64,000 bases of DNA, taken from assembly GCA_947493695.1 (NCBI GenBank), contig CANLSF010000003.1, positions 1 to 64,000 of the forward strand, given 5' to 3'. Source of the stretch: an uncultured Kiloniellaceae bacterium. GTDB taxonomy: Bacteria; Pseudomonadota; Alphaproteobacteria; Kiloniellales; Kiloniellaceae. Below the pieces are notes generated by a model. It had not been told where the DNA came from, did not search any database, and worked only from the letters and a program-made list of their open reading frames with translations. The stretch's first letter is position 1; each line of letters begins with the position of its first letter. Shown here piece by piece: positions 1 through 9,109 of the stretch. Both the position numbers and the translations under genes were made by a program.

Positions 1-2516
1 ATGACCGCCTGACCTTCCAGGTTACCCGGGGTCTCGGTCTTGCCGTCATCCTGGGTGACCGAAGAGACCACCTGCATAGGCGCAGTGATGTCGACCTCGG
101 GGAAGGCCGCGCCACTGCCCTTTGTGTAAACGCTGTCGTCGGTCAGGGGCTTGTAGGTGATCTCCGCCATCCGGCCCAGGCCGTCGTTCGCAGAGACAAG
201 AAGGTCCGGAACGCCGGATGTATTCAGCCAGGTATTGCGGTAGCGCGTACCGTTGTAACGATCCAGGGACTCAACAAAGTCTGTAAGCCCATCGCCATCG
301 ATATCGATAAGATCGCCACGTTGTTCGAGCTGATTGGTGCTGTAGTCACGAATGCGTTCGGGTAAGCTGTAGTCTGCGGCAAGATTCCAGCCGCTTCCAG
401 TGTTCAGCCAGGTATTCTTGGAAACCGTACCGTTATAGCGCTTCAGAGACTCGACAAAATCAGGCAAACCGTCACCGTTAATATCTGCCAGCTCGCCCCG
501 CTGCTCAAGTTTGCCGCTGCTGTAATCGCGCAAGCGTTCGGGCAATTCATAACTTGGGTCGAGAACCCACCCTTTGCCTGTATTCAACCAGGTATTCTTA
601 GAGACAGTGCCGTTGTAGCGCTTCAGCGATTCAACAAAATCCGGCAGTCCATCTCCATTGATGTCGATCAACTCCGCTCGTGCTTCCGGGGCGCTGCCGC
701 TATAGTCAATGAAACGTTCAGGCGCGGCATAATTCGGCGCAAGACTCCAGCCGCTGCCTGTGTTCAGCCAGGTATTCTTAACGACCGTACCGTTATGGCG
801 CTGAAGAGACTCGACCCAGTCCGGCAAGCCGTCGCCGTTCACATCGATCACCTGAGCCCGTTGCTCTTCCGCGCTACCGCTATAATCGAACAAGCGCTCC
901 GGTGGCTCGTAGTCGTTATCGATCACCCAGCCGGTTACGTCGTTAAAACGAATGGCGCGGTGGTTGACATCGTCGCTCCCCTTCCAGGATTCCACCCAGT
1001 CATTTAAGCCGTCACCATTGACGTCAATGAAGATGCCATGCGTTTCAAAGCCGTACTTGTAATCAAAAAGTAAAACCGGCAGGTCGTAGCGACTCTGACT
1101 ATCGTCCCAGCCACTGCCAGTGTTCAGCCAGGTATTCATGTAGGAATTCCATCCGGTGGAATCCTGCTGGCGGAACGAGCGGACCCAGTCCTTCAGACCG
1201 TCACCATTAACGTCGGCAAACACACCGTAACGGACATCTTTTTTGTAGTCGTAGATTTTATCGGGGAGATCATAGCTGGAGTTACTGCTGTCCCAGCTGC
1301 TACCTGGTTTAGCTCCGAGATTGAGCCAAGTAATGAAAGTATTGGTGCCATCAGACGCCCGATATGCCCTGATCCAATCCGGAAGACCATCGCCGTCCGC
1401 GTCGATGTAAGCCCCATTATCGGGGCGATTGTCATTGTAGTCGCGCGCTTGATCCGGGTGATCGTAGTTCGCATCCAGAACGAAGACATTCCCTGCTGCC
1501 GGATCGCTGTAGGTAAAGCTGTGCGGCATCAGGCAGTTGCCGCTGGCGTCGCATTCGGTCAGCGAAGTCAGGCGCGAGCGGCCGGTGGCCGTGCCGTACT
1601 CGTAGGCCATGTCGTAGCGCTTCACCAGCGTGTCGACGGCACCAAAGGTCGCGTAGGTCTCGATCGACTTCAGGCGGTTCAGGGTCTGTGTGCGCGCCCC
1701 GGCCATGTAGTGCACACGCGTATCGGTGCGGGCTTCATAGACAAAGCGCACCGAGGCTGTCGGCAGGGTTCCCGCAACCGTATTGCCTGCATAATTGATC
1801 CGGTCGATCTGATGCACATTGTTGGTGGTATCATCGGAATAAACCAGATCCAGATAATTCCCGACCCGGTCCTCGATCCGGTTCACCGACCAGTAGCGCA
1901 CGTCCGCCTGACCAGGAACCTCGACAGCGGACTCCGCCGTGTTGCCGTAGGTCATCACCTGACCGGATTTCGTCCAGACCTTGAAGTAAGCCGGACCCGC
2001 GCCCGCAGTCCCGTAGGAAACGATCTTGGAGAAGGAGGCAAGCTCTGTGCTGTAGACCGTGCCATCCGCTCCGTAGGTGCCGCCATCGATGGCCACCAAC
2101 CGCTGACCATCCAGGCAGAAGCGGTCATCCGCGCTGTAATCAACACCGCCGATAGCGCCGTCCTGCGCGAGCGTCCTGCCACAGCGGTGGATCACCGAAA
2201 GGCCGCCGAGGGACCAGCCGACACCGAGAATCCCATTGTCGCCCCGGCTGCCGTAGATCAGCGAGAGACTGGGCGCCATACCCGCGACACCGGGCGGCAC
2301 CGAGATGGGAATGGAGTAGTTCGCCGAGCCGCTTTCATCCACCGCAATGGCGCCGGGCGTCACACCGGCCACCGTCGTCTGTGCCGACGCGGGAGCACCG
2401 CCGAGCATCAGGCTTGCCGCGGCAACGACGGACAGCAACAGACTGTTTCGGCTGGGCAAGGCTCTGAATTGAGATTGAGATCCAAACGACAGTAGACGAG
2501 ATACGCTAGAAATCAT
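1..2516 (-). CDS. SpvB/FG-GAP repeat secreted protein, Tc/RHS-toxin type (partial, runs off window)
   Basis: The frame is open from an ATG preceded by GGGGA to the window edge, 838 codons with no stop. A signal peptide is visible, with likely cleavage after ASA at residue 45. Residues about 60-340 match the SpvB domain (PGVAGMAPSLSLIYGSRG, then GVGWSLGG). Residues about 342-775 hold seven FG-GAP/VCBS-like repeats with calcium-loop motifs such as DINGDGLPDFVES. The last visible part (ITYKPLTDDSVYTKG) resembles the TcdB middle domain. In this family RHS repeats and a variable C-terminal toxin usually follow; here they would lie beyond position 1. I infer a large exported polymorphic-toxin-like or surface protein. 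No immunity or secretion gene is visible. Confidence 0.85.
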   Translation of the reverse strand, partial: MISSVSRLLSFGSQSQFRALPSRNSLLLSVVAAASLMLGGAPASAQTTVAGVTPGAIAVDESGSANYSIPISVPPGVAGMAPSLSLIYGSRGDNGILGVGWSLGGLSVIHRCGRTLAQDGAIGGVDYSADDRFCLDGQRLVAIDGGTYGADGTVYSTELASFSKIVSYGTAGAGPAYFKVWTKSGQVMTYGNTAESAVEVPGQADVRYWSVNRIEDRVGNYLDLVYSDDTTNNVHQIDRINYAGNTVAGTLPTASVRFVYEARTDTRVHYMAGARTQTLNRLKSIETYATFGAVDTLVKRYDMAYEYGTATGRSRLTSLTECDASGNCLMPHSFTYSDPAAGNVFVLDANYDHPDQARDYNDNRPDNGAYIDADGDGLPDWIRAYRASDGTNTFITWLNLGAKPGSSWDSSNSSYDLPDKIYDYKKDVRYGVFADVNGDGLKDWVRSFRQQDSTGWNSYMNTWLNTGSGWDDSQSRYDLPVLLFDYKYGFETHGIFIDVNGDGLNDWVESWKGSDDVNHRAIRFNDVTGWVIDNDYEPPERLFDYSGSAEEQRAQVIDVNGDGLPDWVESLQRHNGTVVKNTWLNTGSGWSLAPNYAAPERFIDYSGSAPEARAELIDINGDGLPDFVESLKRYNGTVSKNTWLNTGKGWVLDPSYELPERLRDYSSGKLEQRGELADINGDGLPDFVESLKRYNGTVSKNTWLNTGSGWNLAADYSLPERIRDYSTNQLEQRGDLIDIDGDGLTDFVESLDRYNGTRYRNTWLNTSGVPDLLVSANDGLGRMAEITYKPLTDDSVYTKGSGAAFPEVDITAPMQVVSSVTQDDGKTETPGNLEGQAV
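190..1490 (-). repeat. Seven tandem FG-GAP/VCBS coding repeats of about 180 bp
   Basis: Within the SpvB-like gene, units of about 60 residues recur. Each has an NTWLNTGSGW-like segment, a (Y)xLPERLRDYS-like segment and a DxNGDGLxDxVES loop. The units nearest the window edge are the most alike, which points to recent duplication or gene conversion. They are protein-coding repeats that probably build part of a beta-propeller, not a CRISPR or satellite array. Confidence 0.85.
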
Positions 2517-3005
2517 CGGTCATTCCCCAAGGCAAAGACAAAACCCGCAAAAGCGACTTAAAAAGCTTTAAAACCCCAACCTGAAAAAGACTTCAGGCCA
2601 TAAAAAAACCGGCTCCCAACGGAACCGGCTTCGCCGAACACACCACACAACCTGCCGCTTTATTGCAAAGACCGAAGTCTCCAGCAAAAAGCCAAGCAAA
2701 AGCACCTCGCAAAGATTGCGAAACAAAAGCGTAACTCATTACGCTTCCTCACTTTTTTTAAAGATTGTGCCGTGTTGAATTTACAGCCGCAGGTTAGATC
2801 ACAATAAAGTCACTGACAATACACAAACGACAATCCTGGGATACATTTTAGGTGGATAAATCAACTAAACGGCAGAAATGCTGGAGGTTGTAGAGGGATT
2901 TTTTTTTAAGCGCGTCTCAAGCGACTCCGAGGCAACAGCATGGACAGGCCGCGGCATTTCTCAGAACGGGGCTGTGTTCGGGAGTTCGGACTTACCACAC
3001 CGAGC
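2517..3005. other. Intergenic region with two inverted repeats, no gene seen
   Basis: This gap separates the decarboxylase stop from the SpvB-like start. It holds a terminator-like hairpin read on the minus strand (2602-2630) and a perfect hairpin AAGCGTAA-CTCA-TTACGCTT at 2727-2746. A smaller stem (CCTGAA/TTCAGG) lies near 2581-2598. Short frames here have no ribosome site or recognisable product. The stretch around 2700-2880 is AT-richer than its surroundings and could hold the promoter of the SpvB-like gene. Confidence 0.5.
2602..2630 (-). terminator. Terminator-like hairpin in the leader of the SpvB-like gene
   Basis: Read on the minus strand, AAGCCGGTTCC pairs with GGAGCCGGTTT around a GTTG loop and is followed by seven T. 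Two of the pairs are G-U on this strand and would be mismatches on the other, so the structure belongs to minus-strand RNA. It ends about 85 bases before the SpvB-like start codon. It either stops read-through from the decarboxylase gene or acts as a leader attenuator. Confidence 0.6.
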
Positions 3006-4205
3006 TCAAGACACGGCCCCGACCTCAATAAAGGTCTCCGCGAAGAAACCATTGAACCGGGACGCCGCCGAGGAACTATAAGCCCCCATGCGTTCGATCT
3101 CGATCCAGTCACCCTCGCGTACATCGTCGGGCAAGCTGAATTGGCAGGGCAGCACGTCGATGGAATCGCAGGTCGGGCCATTGATGGTGAAGCGCGTGTG
3201 GATCGGTGAAGCCTCGCCTTCCAAACGGATCAGCCGCGCCGGGGGCTCGATGCCGATCATGCCCAGCTCGGACAGACTGCCGTAGATCCCGTCGTTGATG
3301 TAGAGCTGCTGCCCTTTTCTGAGATGCACCTGGGTCAGCAGGGAACAACCCTCCGCCACCAGCGCCCTGCCCGGCTCGCAAAGCAGTTCCAGATCAGGGC
3401 CAAGCTCCAGCGCCGCGACACCCTGGCGGATCGCGTCGAAGAACGCCTCCAGCGGCGGGGCCTCGACATTGGCATAGCTGACCGGAAAGCCGCCGCCGAC
3501 ATCGAGGCAAGAGATCCTGACCCCGGCCATCTCGAGGATCTCGCCGACGATCTTCAGGGCGGTGGTGAAGGCTTCCGGGTGGCAGCACTGACTGCCCACA
3601 TGAAACGCGATCCCCGTCCGGCACCCGCGCGCCTGCGCCTGCTGCAGGATCGCCGCGGCGTCGACCGGGTTCGCGCCGAACTTGGAGGAGAGATGCAGCA
3701 GAGTTCCCTCGGCCGGTGGCGTGATCACGCGCACCAGGATGACAAGCTCGCTGAAGTCGGTCTCTGCGCCACCGGCCGCAAGCCGGGTCTCCTCCAGGAT
3801 TTTCTCCAGCTCGTCCGGGTGATCGACCACGTAGTGGGTCAAGCCATACACCCGCCGCGCAGTCTTGATCACGGAGCGGCCCTTGACCGGATGCATGAAG
3901 TAGCAGTCAGCCTCCTCATAGGTCTCGGCAATCTGCGCAATCTCAGGCAAGGACGCAGTATCGAAATGCCGTACTCCGGCCTCGTAAAGACAATTCAAGA
4001 CCAGCGGATGGGGATTGCACTTCAAGGCGTAAAGCACCTTGCTGGGAAAGCCCTCCAGGAAGCGCCGGGTCACGTCGCGGATAACATCGGGACGCAGGCA
4101 GAAAACCGGGTAACTGGGCTCCAGCGCGCGCACCACCGCAGTGGCATCGGCGAAGCGTCGTACATCCTTGCGCACTGGCCTTGATCCTGTCCTGCATTTG
4201 GCCAC
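3006..4205 (-). CDS. Ornithine/lysine-type decarboxylase (PLP fold type III)
   Basis: This 399-residue enzyme should decarboxylate a basic amino acid, most likely ornithine to putrescine. The alanine-racemase-like barrel carries the PLP lysine K62 (ALKCNPHP), FHVGSQC at 201-207, the phosphate-binding GGGFP at 237-241 and CEPGR at 276-280. The C-terminal beta domain has GPTCDSIDVL with catalytic C346 and GAYSSSAASRFNGF. The length matches eukaryotic-type ODC and bifunctional lysine/ornithine decarboxylases of alphaproteobacteria. Ornithine is preferred from family resemblance; lysine activity cannot be excluded. It lies downstream of matA on the same strand after a 177 bp gap, so it is probably a separate unit. 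Confidence 0.85.
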   Translation of the reverse strand: MAKCRTGSRPVRKDVRRFADATAVVRALEPSYPVFCLRPDVIRDVTRRFLEGFPSKVLYALKCNPHPLVLNCLYEAGVRHFDTASLPEIAQIAETYEEADCYFMHPVKGRSVIKTARRVYGLTHYVVDHPDELEKILEETRLAAGGAETDFSELVILVRVITPPAEGTLLHLSSKFGANPVDAAAILQQAQARGCRTGIAFHVGSQCCHPEAFTTALKIVGEILEMAGVRISCLDVGGGFPVSYANVEAPPLEAFFDAIRQGVAALELGPDLELLCEPGRALVAEGCSLLTQVHLRKGQQLYINDGIYGSLSELGMIGIEPPARLIRLEGEASPIHTRFTINGPTCDSIDVLPCQFSLPDDVREGDWIEIERMGAYSSSAASRFNGFFAETFIEVGAVS

Positions 4206-4382
4206 TTCGAAGCGGCCGATTTCGTGAAAAACACCGCCTCAATCCGGCGGGCGCGGGGCAAAAAGCCACAAGCCGGGGGGTAAGTCCAGCCCGCTGTCGC
4301 AGGCTGTGACAATTGTATGTCATAACGAAAAATTTCAGGACCCTGAATGGGGCTTTTTAAAAGCCGGCCAGAGAGCTTCGCG

Positions 4383-5849
4383 CTAACTGCGGACGATATT
4401 CAGACGCTTCAGCTGCGCGGCGCCGACATCCTTCAGGGGTTTGAGCAGCGCTTTGACTTCGCTGCCCAGGGCAATACGGTGGTCCTTCATATAGGCTTCG
4501 TGATTTTTCTCAATATCACCAAGGATATAGCGGTAATTCACCATGATGCCAGCGGATTGCTTGAAGCCGTTTTCCGAGGTGTCGCCGAGCCAGTTCATCT
4601 GTTCCAGACGGGCGCCATTCTTCAAATGGAAGCGCGCAACCGGATCAACCGGAAAGCCCTTATCCTGCCGGGCGTGGAAATAGGCCGTGCAAAGCCGCAT
4701 CAGTGGTCCCCGCAAAGTCTCCTCCGTCACCTTATCCAGGAACCAGTTCTCAACCTTCAGAATGTTGTTCAGCGCCTCGAGAGTGTTTTCGTTTTCGCCT
4801 AACGCCCGGATACCATCGCGCTCGTTATCCTGCAGAAAAACATCAATCTTTTCGGTTTCTCCATCGCTGAGCCACTTGCGGAATCCGGGCACGGGCGAGA
4901 GCGTCGAGAAGGTCTTGAGCCCGGGCAGATCATGGGCCAGAGACTGGACCGCCTGCTTGATCAGATGATCGCCGAAAGTCACCCCGCGCAGGCCGCGCTG
5001 GGTGTTGGAAATCGAGTAGAAGATCGCAGTATCGGCGGCCCCCGGATCAGCCTGCGGCGCACTCTCGTCCAGCAGGGTCTGAACATTGCGGGCAATCCCG
5101 GTCACCAGCGCCACCTCTATGAAAGTCAAGGGTTCCTCAGGCATACGCGGATGAAACAACGCGAAGCAGCGGCGGTCGGAATCAAGCCGGTTGCGCAGAT
5201 CATCCCATGAACGGATCTCGTGAACCGCCTCGTAGGCGATCAGTTTTTCAAGAAGAGCCGCCGGGGAATCCCAGGTAATCCGGACCATGTCGAGAAAACC
5301 CGGATCGAACCAGGAGGCGAGCAGGTCGCGCAGATCATGATCCAGCCCACGCAGATAAGGATCCCCGTTGCTGAGGTGCAACAGGTCGGCACGCAGGTCG
5401 ACCAGGAATTTTACACCCTCCGGCAAGCCATTGAATTGTTTTAGAAGTTTGACCCGTGGTGGGACAACGACACGGCGCAGACGTTCCTCGGCCACGAGCT
5501 TCGCATCCGGATCTGGCTCGAACTGATAGTTCTCAATCGCCTTGGCGACCAGGTCCGGATCGAGGGCATATTCGCTCGCCAGAGTGGAGAGAAAATCGGC
5601 ACGCCCCTCCGCATCCAGCTCCAGGTAGCTTTTTCCCAGTTCGGCGGCGCGCATCCGGGCGGAAACCTCGCCGCCGCGGGCCTCCAGGCACTCGGCCATC
5701 AGTTTGCGGATGGTTTTCTTGTCGCCGTTGGCCGCCGGGACTGCCTTTAATCCAACCGAACGCGCCGCGCTCTTGGCAATATCGCGCCAGGCCCCGGCCA
5801 AGTTGGAGAGCGTCCGTTCAACCAGTGTTTCCGTTTCTGGAACCGCCAT
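4383..5849 (-). CDS. matA: Malonyl-CoA decarboxylase
   Basis: Converts malonyl-CoA to acetyl-CoA and CO2, the last step of malonate use. The 488-residue protein shows the family layout: a helical N-terminal region (about 1-160), then an acetyltransferase-like catalytic domain. Visible signatures are TFSTLSPVPGF (serine near 318) and ARFHLKNGA, which carries the catalytic histidine. AGAGG lies upstream of the ATG. It is the last gene of a minus-strand run matP-matQ-matM-matA, 78 bp after matM, and its partner synthetase matB is divergent across matR. This context makes a role in malonate catabolism, rather than fatty-acid control, the likely one. Confidence 0.93.
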   Translation of the reverse strand: MAVPETETLVERTLSNLAGAWRDIAKSAARSVGLKAVPAANGDKKTIRKLMAECLEARGGEVSARMRAAELGKSYLELDAEGRADFLSTLASEYALDPDLVAKAIENYQFEPDPDAKLVAEERLRRVVVPPRVKLLKQFNGLPEGVKFLVDLRADLLHLSNGDPYLRGLDHDLRDLLASWFDPGFLDMVRITWDSPAALLEKLIAYEAVHEIRSWDDLRNRLDSDRRCFALFHPRMPEEPLTFIEVALVTGIARNVQTLLDESAPQADPGAADTAIFYSISNTQRGLRGVTFGDHLIKQAVQSLAHDLPGLKTFSTLSPVPGFRKWLSDGETEKIDVFLQDNERDGIRALGENENTLEALNNILKVENWFLDKVTEETLRGPLMRLCTAYFHARQDKGFPVDPVARFHLKNGARLEQMNWLGDTSENGFKQSAGIMVNYRYILGDIEKNHEAYMKDHRIALGSEVKALLKPLKDVGAAQLKRLNIVRS

Positions 5850-5926
5850 ATCATCACCTCTTCCGAACGTCCGTCCCTGCCCCGGATATTCACGCAGGAA
5901 CTGCCGTCCTCAATCCTAACATGGAT

Positions 5927-7234
5927 TTATTGCATCATTGTGCGCGGCAGCCACAGGGCGATTTCTGGGACAAGACAAAGGATGATAATCCCTAAAACCA
6001 TACAGAACATGAACGGCAGCGCACCCCAGAGGATGGTCGGCAGGCGCACATCTGGTGCGATCCCATTGATAACATAGAGATTCAAGCCTACCGGCGGCGT
6101 AATCAGGCCAATTTCCATATTGATGGTCAGGACCACCGCGAACCAGATCGGGTCGAAGCCCGCCGCCTCGATAATCGGCACCAGCGTCGGCGCAGTCATC
6201 AGGATCACCGCGACCGGCGGCAGGAAAAACCCGGCGACCAGCAGAAAAATATTGATGCAGAGCATCAGGACCCAGCGGTTGACCTCCAGCTCACCGATCC
6301 AGATCGCCAGCGACTGGGTGATGAAAAGAGACGACATCATGTAACTGAAGAGCGCCGCAGCCGCGATGATCATCATGATCATCACGGACTCCCGCATGGA
6401 TTCCTTGAAGATCTTCCAGAAGGCCAGCGGCTTCCACATGCGATAGATCACCGCGACCACCAGGATGCAGAAGACAGCACCGACACCGGCGGCCTCCGAC
6501 GGCGTCGCCACACCGCCATACAGCACCCAGAGAATACCGGCGATGATGATCAGGAACGGCAGAACCTTCGGCAAAATCTCGAAGCGCTGCTTTAGCGTGA
6601 AGTGCGCCGACGCGTCGCTGAAGCGATACCCGCCGCGCCAGGCCACATAAAGCCCCCAGGCGGTAAAGAGCGCTGTCAGCATCAGTCCCGGCAGCAAGCC
6701 CGCCAGGAACAAACGCCCGATAGAGGTCTCGGTCGCAATGCCGTAAACGATCATGGTGACAGACGGCGGGATCAAAATGCCGAGCGTGCCCCCGGCAGCG
6801 ATGGAGCCCGTCGCCAGGCCATCGGGATAGCCGCGCTTGCGCATCTCGGGAATGCCCATCTTGCCGATCGCCGCACAGGTCGCAGGCGAAGACCCGGATA
6901 ACGCAGCGAAAATCGCACAGGCGCTGATGTTGGAGACCAGCAAGCCGCCGGGCACCTTGTAGAGCCAGCGATCCAGCGCCTCGTAGAGATCACTGCCCGC
7001 CTTGGAAGACGCGATCGCAGACCCCATCACGATAAACATCGGGATTGAGAGCAGCGCGAAACTGTCGATACCGCCATAGAAGATCTGCGGAATGACGTCG
7101 AGCGCCCCCATGCCGTCAAAGATCAGCAGGAACCCGACGGCAACAATGCCAAGGGAAAAGGCCACCGGCGTTCCGGACATCAGGATGACGATGGTGACAA
7201 CGGCGACCAGCACGCCAAGACCCAGGGGACTCAT
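5927..7234 (-). CDS. matM: TRAP transporter large permease, malonate type (DctM family)
   Basis: A 435-residue membrane protein of the DctM family with about 12 hydrophobic segments. It contains the typical GSSPATCAAIG and GTLGILIPPSVTMIVYG stretches in the two repeat halves. It forms the sodium-driven translocation channel with MatQ and receives substrate from the periplasmic MatP. Its ATG overlaps the matQ stop (ATGA), which suggests translational coupling. Malonate is inferred from the flanking matA, matB and matR; a malonate TRAP system with this gene order has been described in Sinorhizobium meliloti. Confidence 0.88.
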   Translation of the reverse strand: MSPLGLGVLVAVVTIVILMSGTPVAFSLGIVAVGFLLIFDGMGALDVIPQIFYGGIDSFALLSIPMFIVMGSAIASSKAGSDLYEALDRWLYKVPGGLLVSNISACAIFAALSGSSPATCAAIGKMGIPEMRKRGYPDGLATGSIAAGGTLGILIPPSVTMIVYGIATETSIGRLFLAGLLPGLMLTALFTAWGLYVAWRGGYRFSDASAHFTLKQRFEILPKVLPFLIIIAGILWVLYGGVATPSEAAGVGAVFCILVVAVIYRMWKPLAFWKIFKESMRESVMIMMIIAAAALFSYMMSSLFITQSLAIWIGELEVNRWVLMLCINIFLLVAGFFLPPVAVILMTAPTLVPIIEAAGFDPIWFAVVLTINMEIGLITPPVGLNLYVINGIAPDVRLPTILWGALPFMFCMVLGIIILCLVPEIALWLPRTMMQ

Positions 7235-7752
7235 GACTGCTGCTCCTCAGGCTTCAAGCCAAAGGGCATATCGCGCCCTGTGATCAGGGAAAGCATATCG
7301 GCGACGTATTGCAGCGACAGCAGCCCCATACCCAGGGGCATCGCGATATAGGGGATCCAGAGCGGTGGCGCCCAGACCGTCTCCCCATGCCAGTTCCCGA
7401 CCCAGGCTTCTTCCCACCAGATCGTGCCTCTCCAGGCAATGATCACGCAAAACGTCAGCGAAAGCACCGAGGACAGCAGTGCTAAAGCGACCCGTCCCTT
7501 GTGACCGAGATAAATCGGCAGTAGATCCACATTCACATGCCCCTTGGTCAAGAGAACATAAGGCCCCCCCAGAAAGGTCGCGCCGATCAGACTGAAGGTC
7601 ACGAACTCGTGCTGCCAGATCGCGGATTCATTGAGTGCGTATCGCACGATCACAAGGTGACAGACCACGACCACCGATGCGATCAACAGCAAGACGGACG
7701 CAATGCCACAGACGATAGAAAGCCGCCGGACAGCCTCGATAAAGAAGTTCAT
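7231..7752 (-). CDS. matQ: TRAP transporter small permease, malonate type (DctQ family)
   Basis: A 173-residue protein with four predicted membrane segments, as usual for DctQ subunits (for example IASVLLLIASVVVVCHLVIV near the N-terminus and a VALALLSSVLSLTFCVII segment). The RYALNESAIWQHEFVTFSLI stretch is typical of the family. It pairs with the large permease MatM, whose start overlaps its stop. A gap of 195 bp containing a strong stem-loop separates it from matP upstream. Confidence 0.85.
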   Translation of the reverse strand: MNFFIEAVRRLSIVCGIASVLLLIASVVVVCHLVIVRYALNESAIWQHEFVTFSLIGATFLGGPYVLLTKGHVNVDLLPIYLGHKGRVALALLSSVLSLTFCVIIAWRGTIWWEEAWVGNWHGETVWAPPLWIPYIAMPLGMGLLSLQYVADMLSLITGRDMPFGLKPEEQQS

Positions 7753-7892
7753 GCTTATGCTCTTTTAGCTACTGGATCTGCACGAAAGCAGGTTTCTCGA
7801 CATGCATTAGAGACGTGCGTAAGCAACCAATGACCGCAGGCGATCAAGGAGAATGCCCCTAAAGGCATCGACAATCTCTCGTGACTTTGGAT

Positions 7893-7931
7893 AAAGGGAC
7901 GATCACCGCGCGATCTGGCGATCGTCCCTTT
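7893..7931 (-). other. Perfect 12-bp stem-loop between matP and matQ
   Basis: AAAGGGACGATC (7893-7904) pairs perfectly with GATCGTCCCTTT (7920-7931) around a 15-base loop, 16 bases after the matP stop. Read on the minus strand it ends in only three T, so it is a partial terminator or an mRNA 3'-end protector. It would let the binding protein be made in excess over the membrane subunits. Confidence 0.7.
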
Positions 7932-7946
7932 TTATCGCTTTCGTGC

Positions 7947-8954
7947 CTACTCGACAGCCAGCGCCTTCTCGATCAGCTCCTTACCGCCAGGAACCTTTTC
8001 GGCGAAGTTCTTGTAGGAAGACTCCTTGGCGATCGCGACCCACTTGGCGTGCTGCTCGGATGACATACCGACGACCTTAACGCCTGCGCCCTTGTAAGCA
8101 TCGACCAGTTTCTGATCCAGGCTCTTCGCGGCATCGAAGAAGTAATCTTCGGCAACCTGACCGGCTGCCATGAAGGCGGCCTGTTGTTTCTCGTCAAGTT
8201 TGCCCCAGGTCTTCTTGGACATCAGGATCGGCTCGTACATGAACCAGAGCGCATTAGCGCCCGGCTCGGTCAGGCAGCTGACCTGCTCGTAGATTCGATA
8301 AGAAACGAAGCTGCCGGAACTGGTGTTGGCACCGTCCAGAACGCCGGTCTGCAGACCGGTATAGATTTCAGAGCTCGGCATGGCATTAATCGATGCGCCC
8401 GCGGCCACCAGCATCTGCTCGAAAGCAGGACCCGCCGCGCGCAGAACCTGTCCCTTTGCGTCGGTGGGATCCAGGATGCACTCTTTCTTGGAGGCAAAGC
8501 CACCGGCGAGCCATGCATCCGAAATCACCACGACCCCGGCGTCATCGATGATCTTCTTGATGTCGGCCATGAAGTCAGAGTCGTTCAAGCGCTTTGCATG
8601 ATCATGGTTCTTCACCAGACCGGGCATCAGGGTCGAGCTGAACTGCGGATGCTTGCCGCTGGCGTAATCGAGCGGAAACGCGGAAACGTCAAGCTGCCCT
8701 TTGACCATGGCATCCCACTGCTGCTTCGGCTTAAAGAGAGACTTGCCCGGATAGACCTGCATGGTCACACCGACACCGGCCTTTTCGACTTCACGCTTGA
8801 TGATCTGGACCATCTCGTCGCGTACGTCACCTTTGCCGCCCGGCCATTGATGCGACGCCTTCAGCTTGATGTCGGCGGCATGGACCGAAGTGGAAATGGC
8901 TGCGATGGCCGCGACACTCACGACCCCCGCCATGAAACCCGATAGCTTTTTCAT
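7947..8954 (-). CDS. matP: TRAP substrate-binding protein, malonate type (DctP family)
   Basis: A periplasmic binding protein of 335 residues. The ATG at 8954 is chosen because GGGAGG sits five bases upstream and a clean signal peptide follows (MKKLSGFMAGVVSVAAIAAI, cleavage after VHA). DctP signatures include ASHQWPGGKGD, LRAAGPAFEQML and IYTGLQTGVLDGAN. It is the first gene of matPQMA and is transcribed away from matR. It should capture malonate for the MatQM permease; substrate identity rests on the neighbours. Confidence 0.85.
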   Translation of the reverse strand: MKKLSGFMAGVVSVAAIAAISTSVHAADIKLKASHQWPGGKGDVRDEMVQIIKREVEKAGVGVTMQVYPGKSLFKPKQQWDAMVKGQLDVSAFPLDYASGKHPQFSSTLMPGLVKNHDHAKRLNDSDFMADIKKIIDDAGVVVISDAWLAGGFASKKECILDPTDAKGQVLRAAGPAFEQMLVAAGASINAMPSSEIYTGLQTGVLDGANTSSGSFVSYRIYEQVSCLTEPGANALWFMYEPILMSKKTWGKLDEKQQAAFMAAGQVAEDYFFDAAKSLDQKLVDAYKGAGVKVVGMSSEQHAKWVAIAKESSYKNFAEKVPGGKELIEKALAVE

Positions 8955-9043
8955 CTTTTCCTCCCTAGTGACGACCTTGAAGCCAGGTCGCATTCATCTT
9001 GATTCTCCTATCGAACCTATCGCGGTCCGATTTGAGAGTCCAG

Positions 9044-9071
9044 TCTTGTATACAAGAATGAATTTCGTGTA
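9044..9071. promoter_or_regulatory. Putative MatR operator pair in the matP-matR intergenic region
   Basis: TCTTGTATACAAGA at 9044-9057 is a perfect 14-bp palindrome of the FadR/GntR type. A second partial site follows with the half-site TCGTGTA (9065-9071). From memory, the operator reported for rhizobial MatR has half-sites TCTTGTA and TACACGA, which these two sites reproduce between them. The location between the divergent genes fits control of both directions by MatR. Confidence 0.7.
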
Positions 9072-9109
9072 TTCTTGTGCAGACAAATTGCATGCGGTAC
9101 ACCTGGGCT

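Noticed and set aside
1..1490. Regularly spaced repeats that could suggest a CRISPR array
   Set aside because: The unit is about 180 bp, in frame, and translates to FG-GAP repeats with conserved calcium-loop residues.
1449..2495. Long plus-strand frame of 348 codons opposite the SpvB-like gene
   Set aside because: It is antisense to a well-supported SpvB domain, has no family signature and is explained by the codon bias of the opposite strand.
3324..4184. Plus-strand frame opposite the ornithine decarboxylase gene
   Set aside because: Shadow of a gene with intact catalytic motifs; the translation has no recognisable domain.
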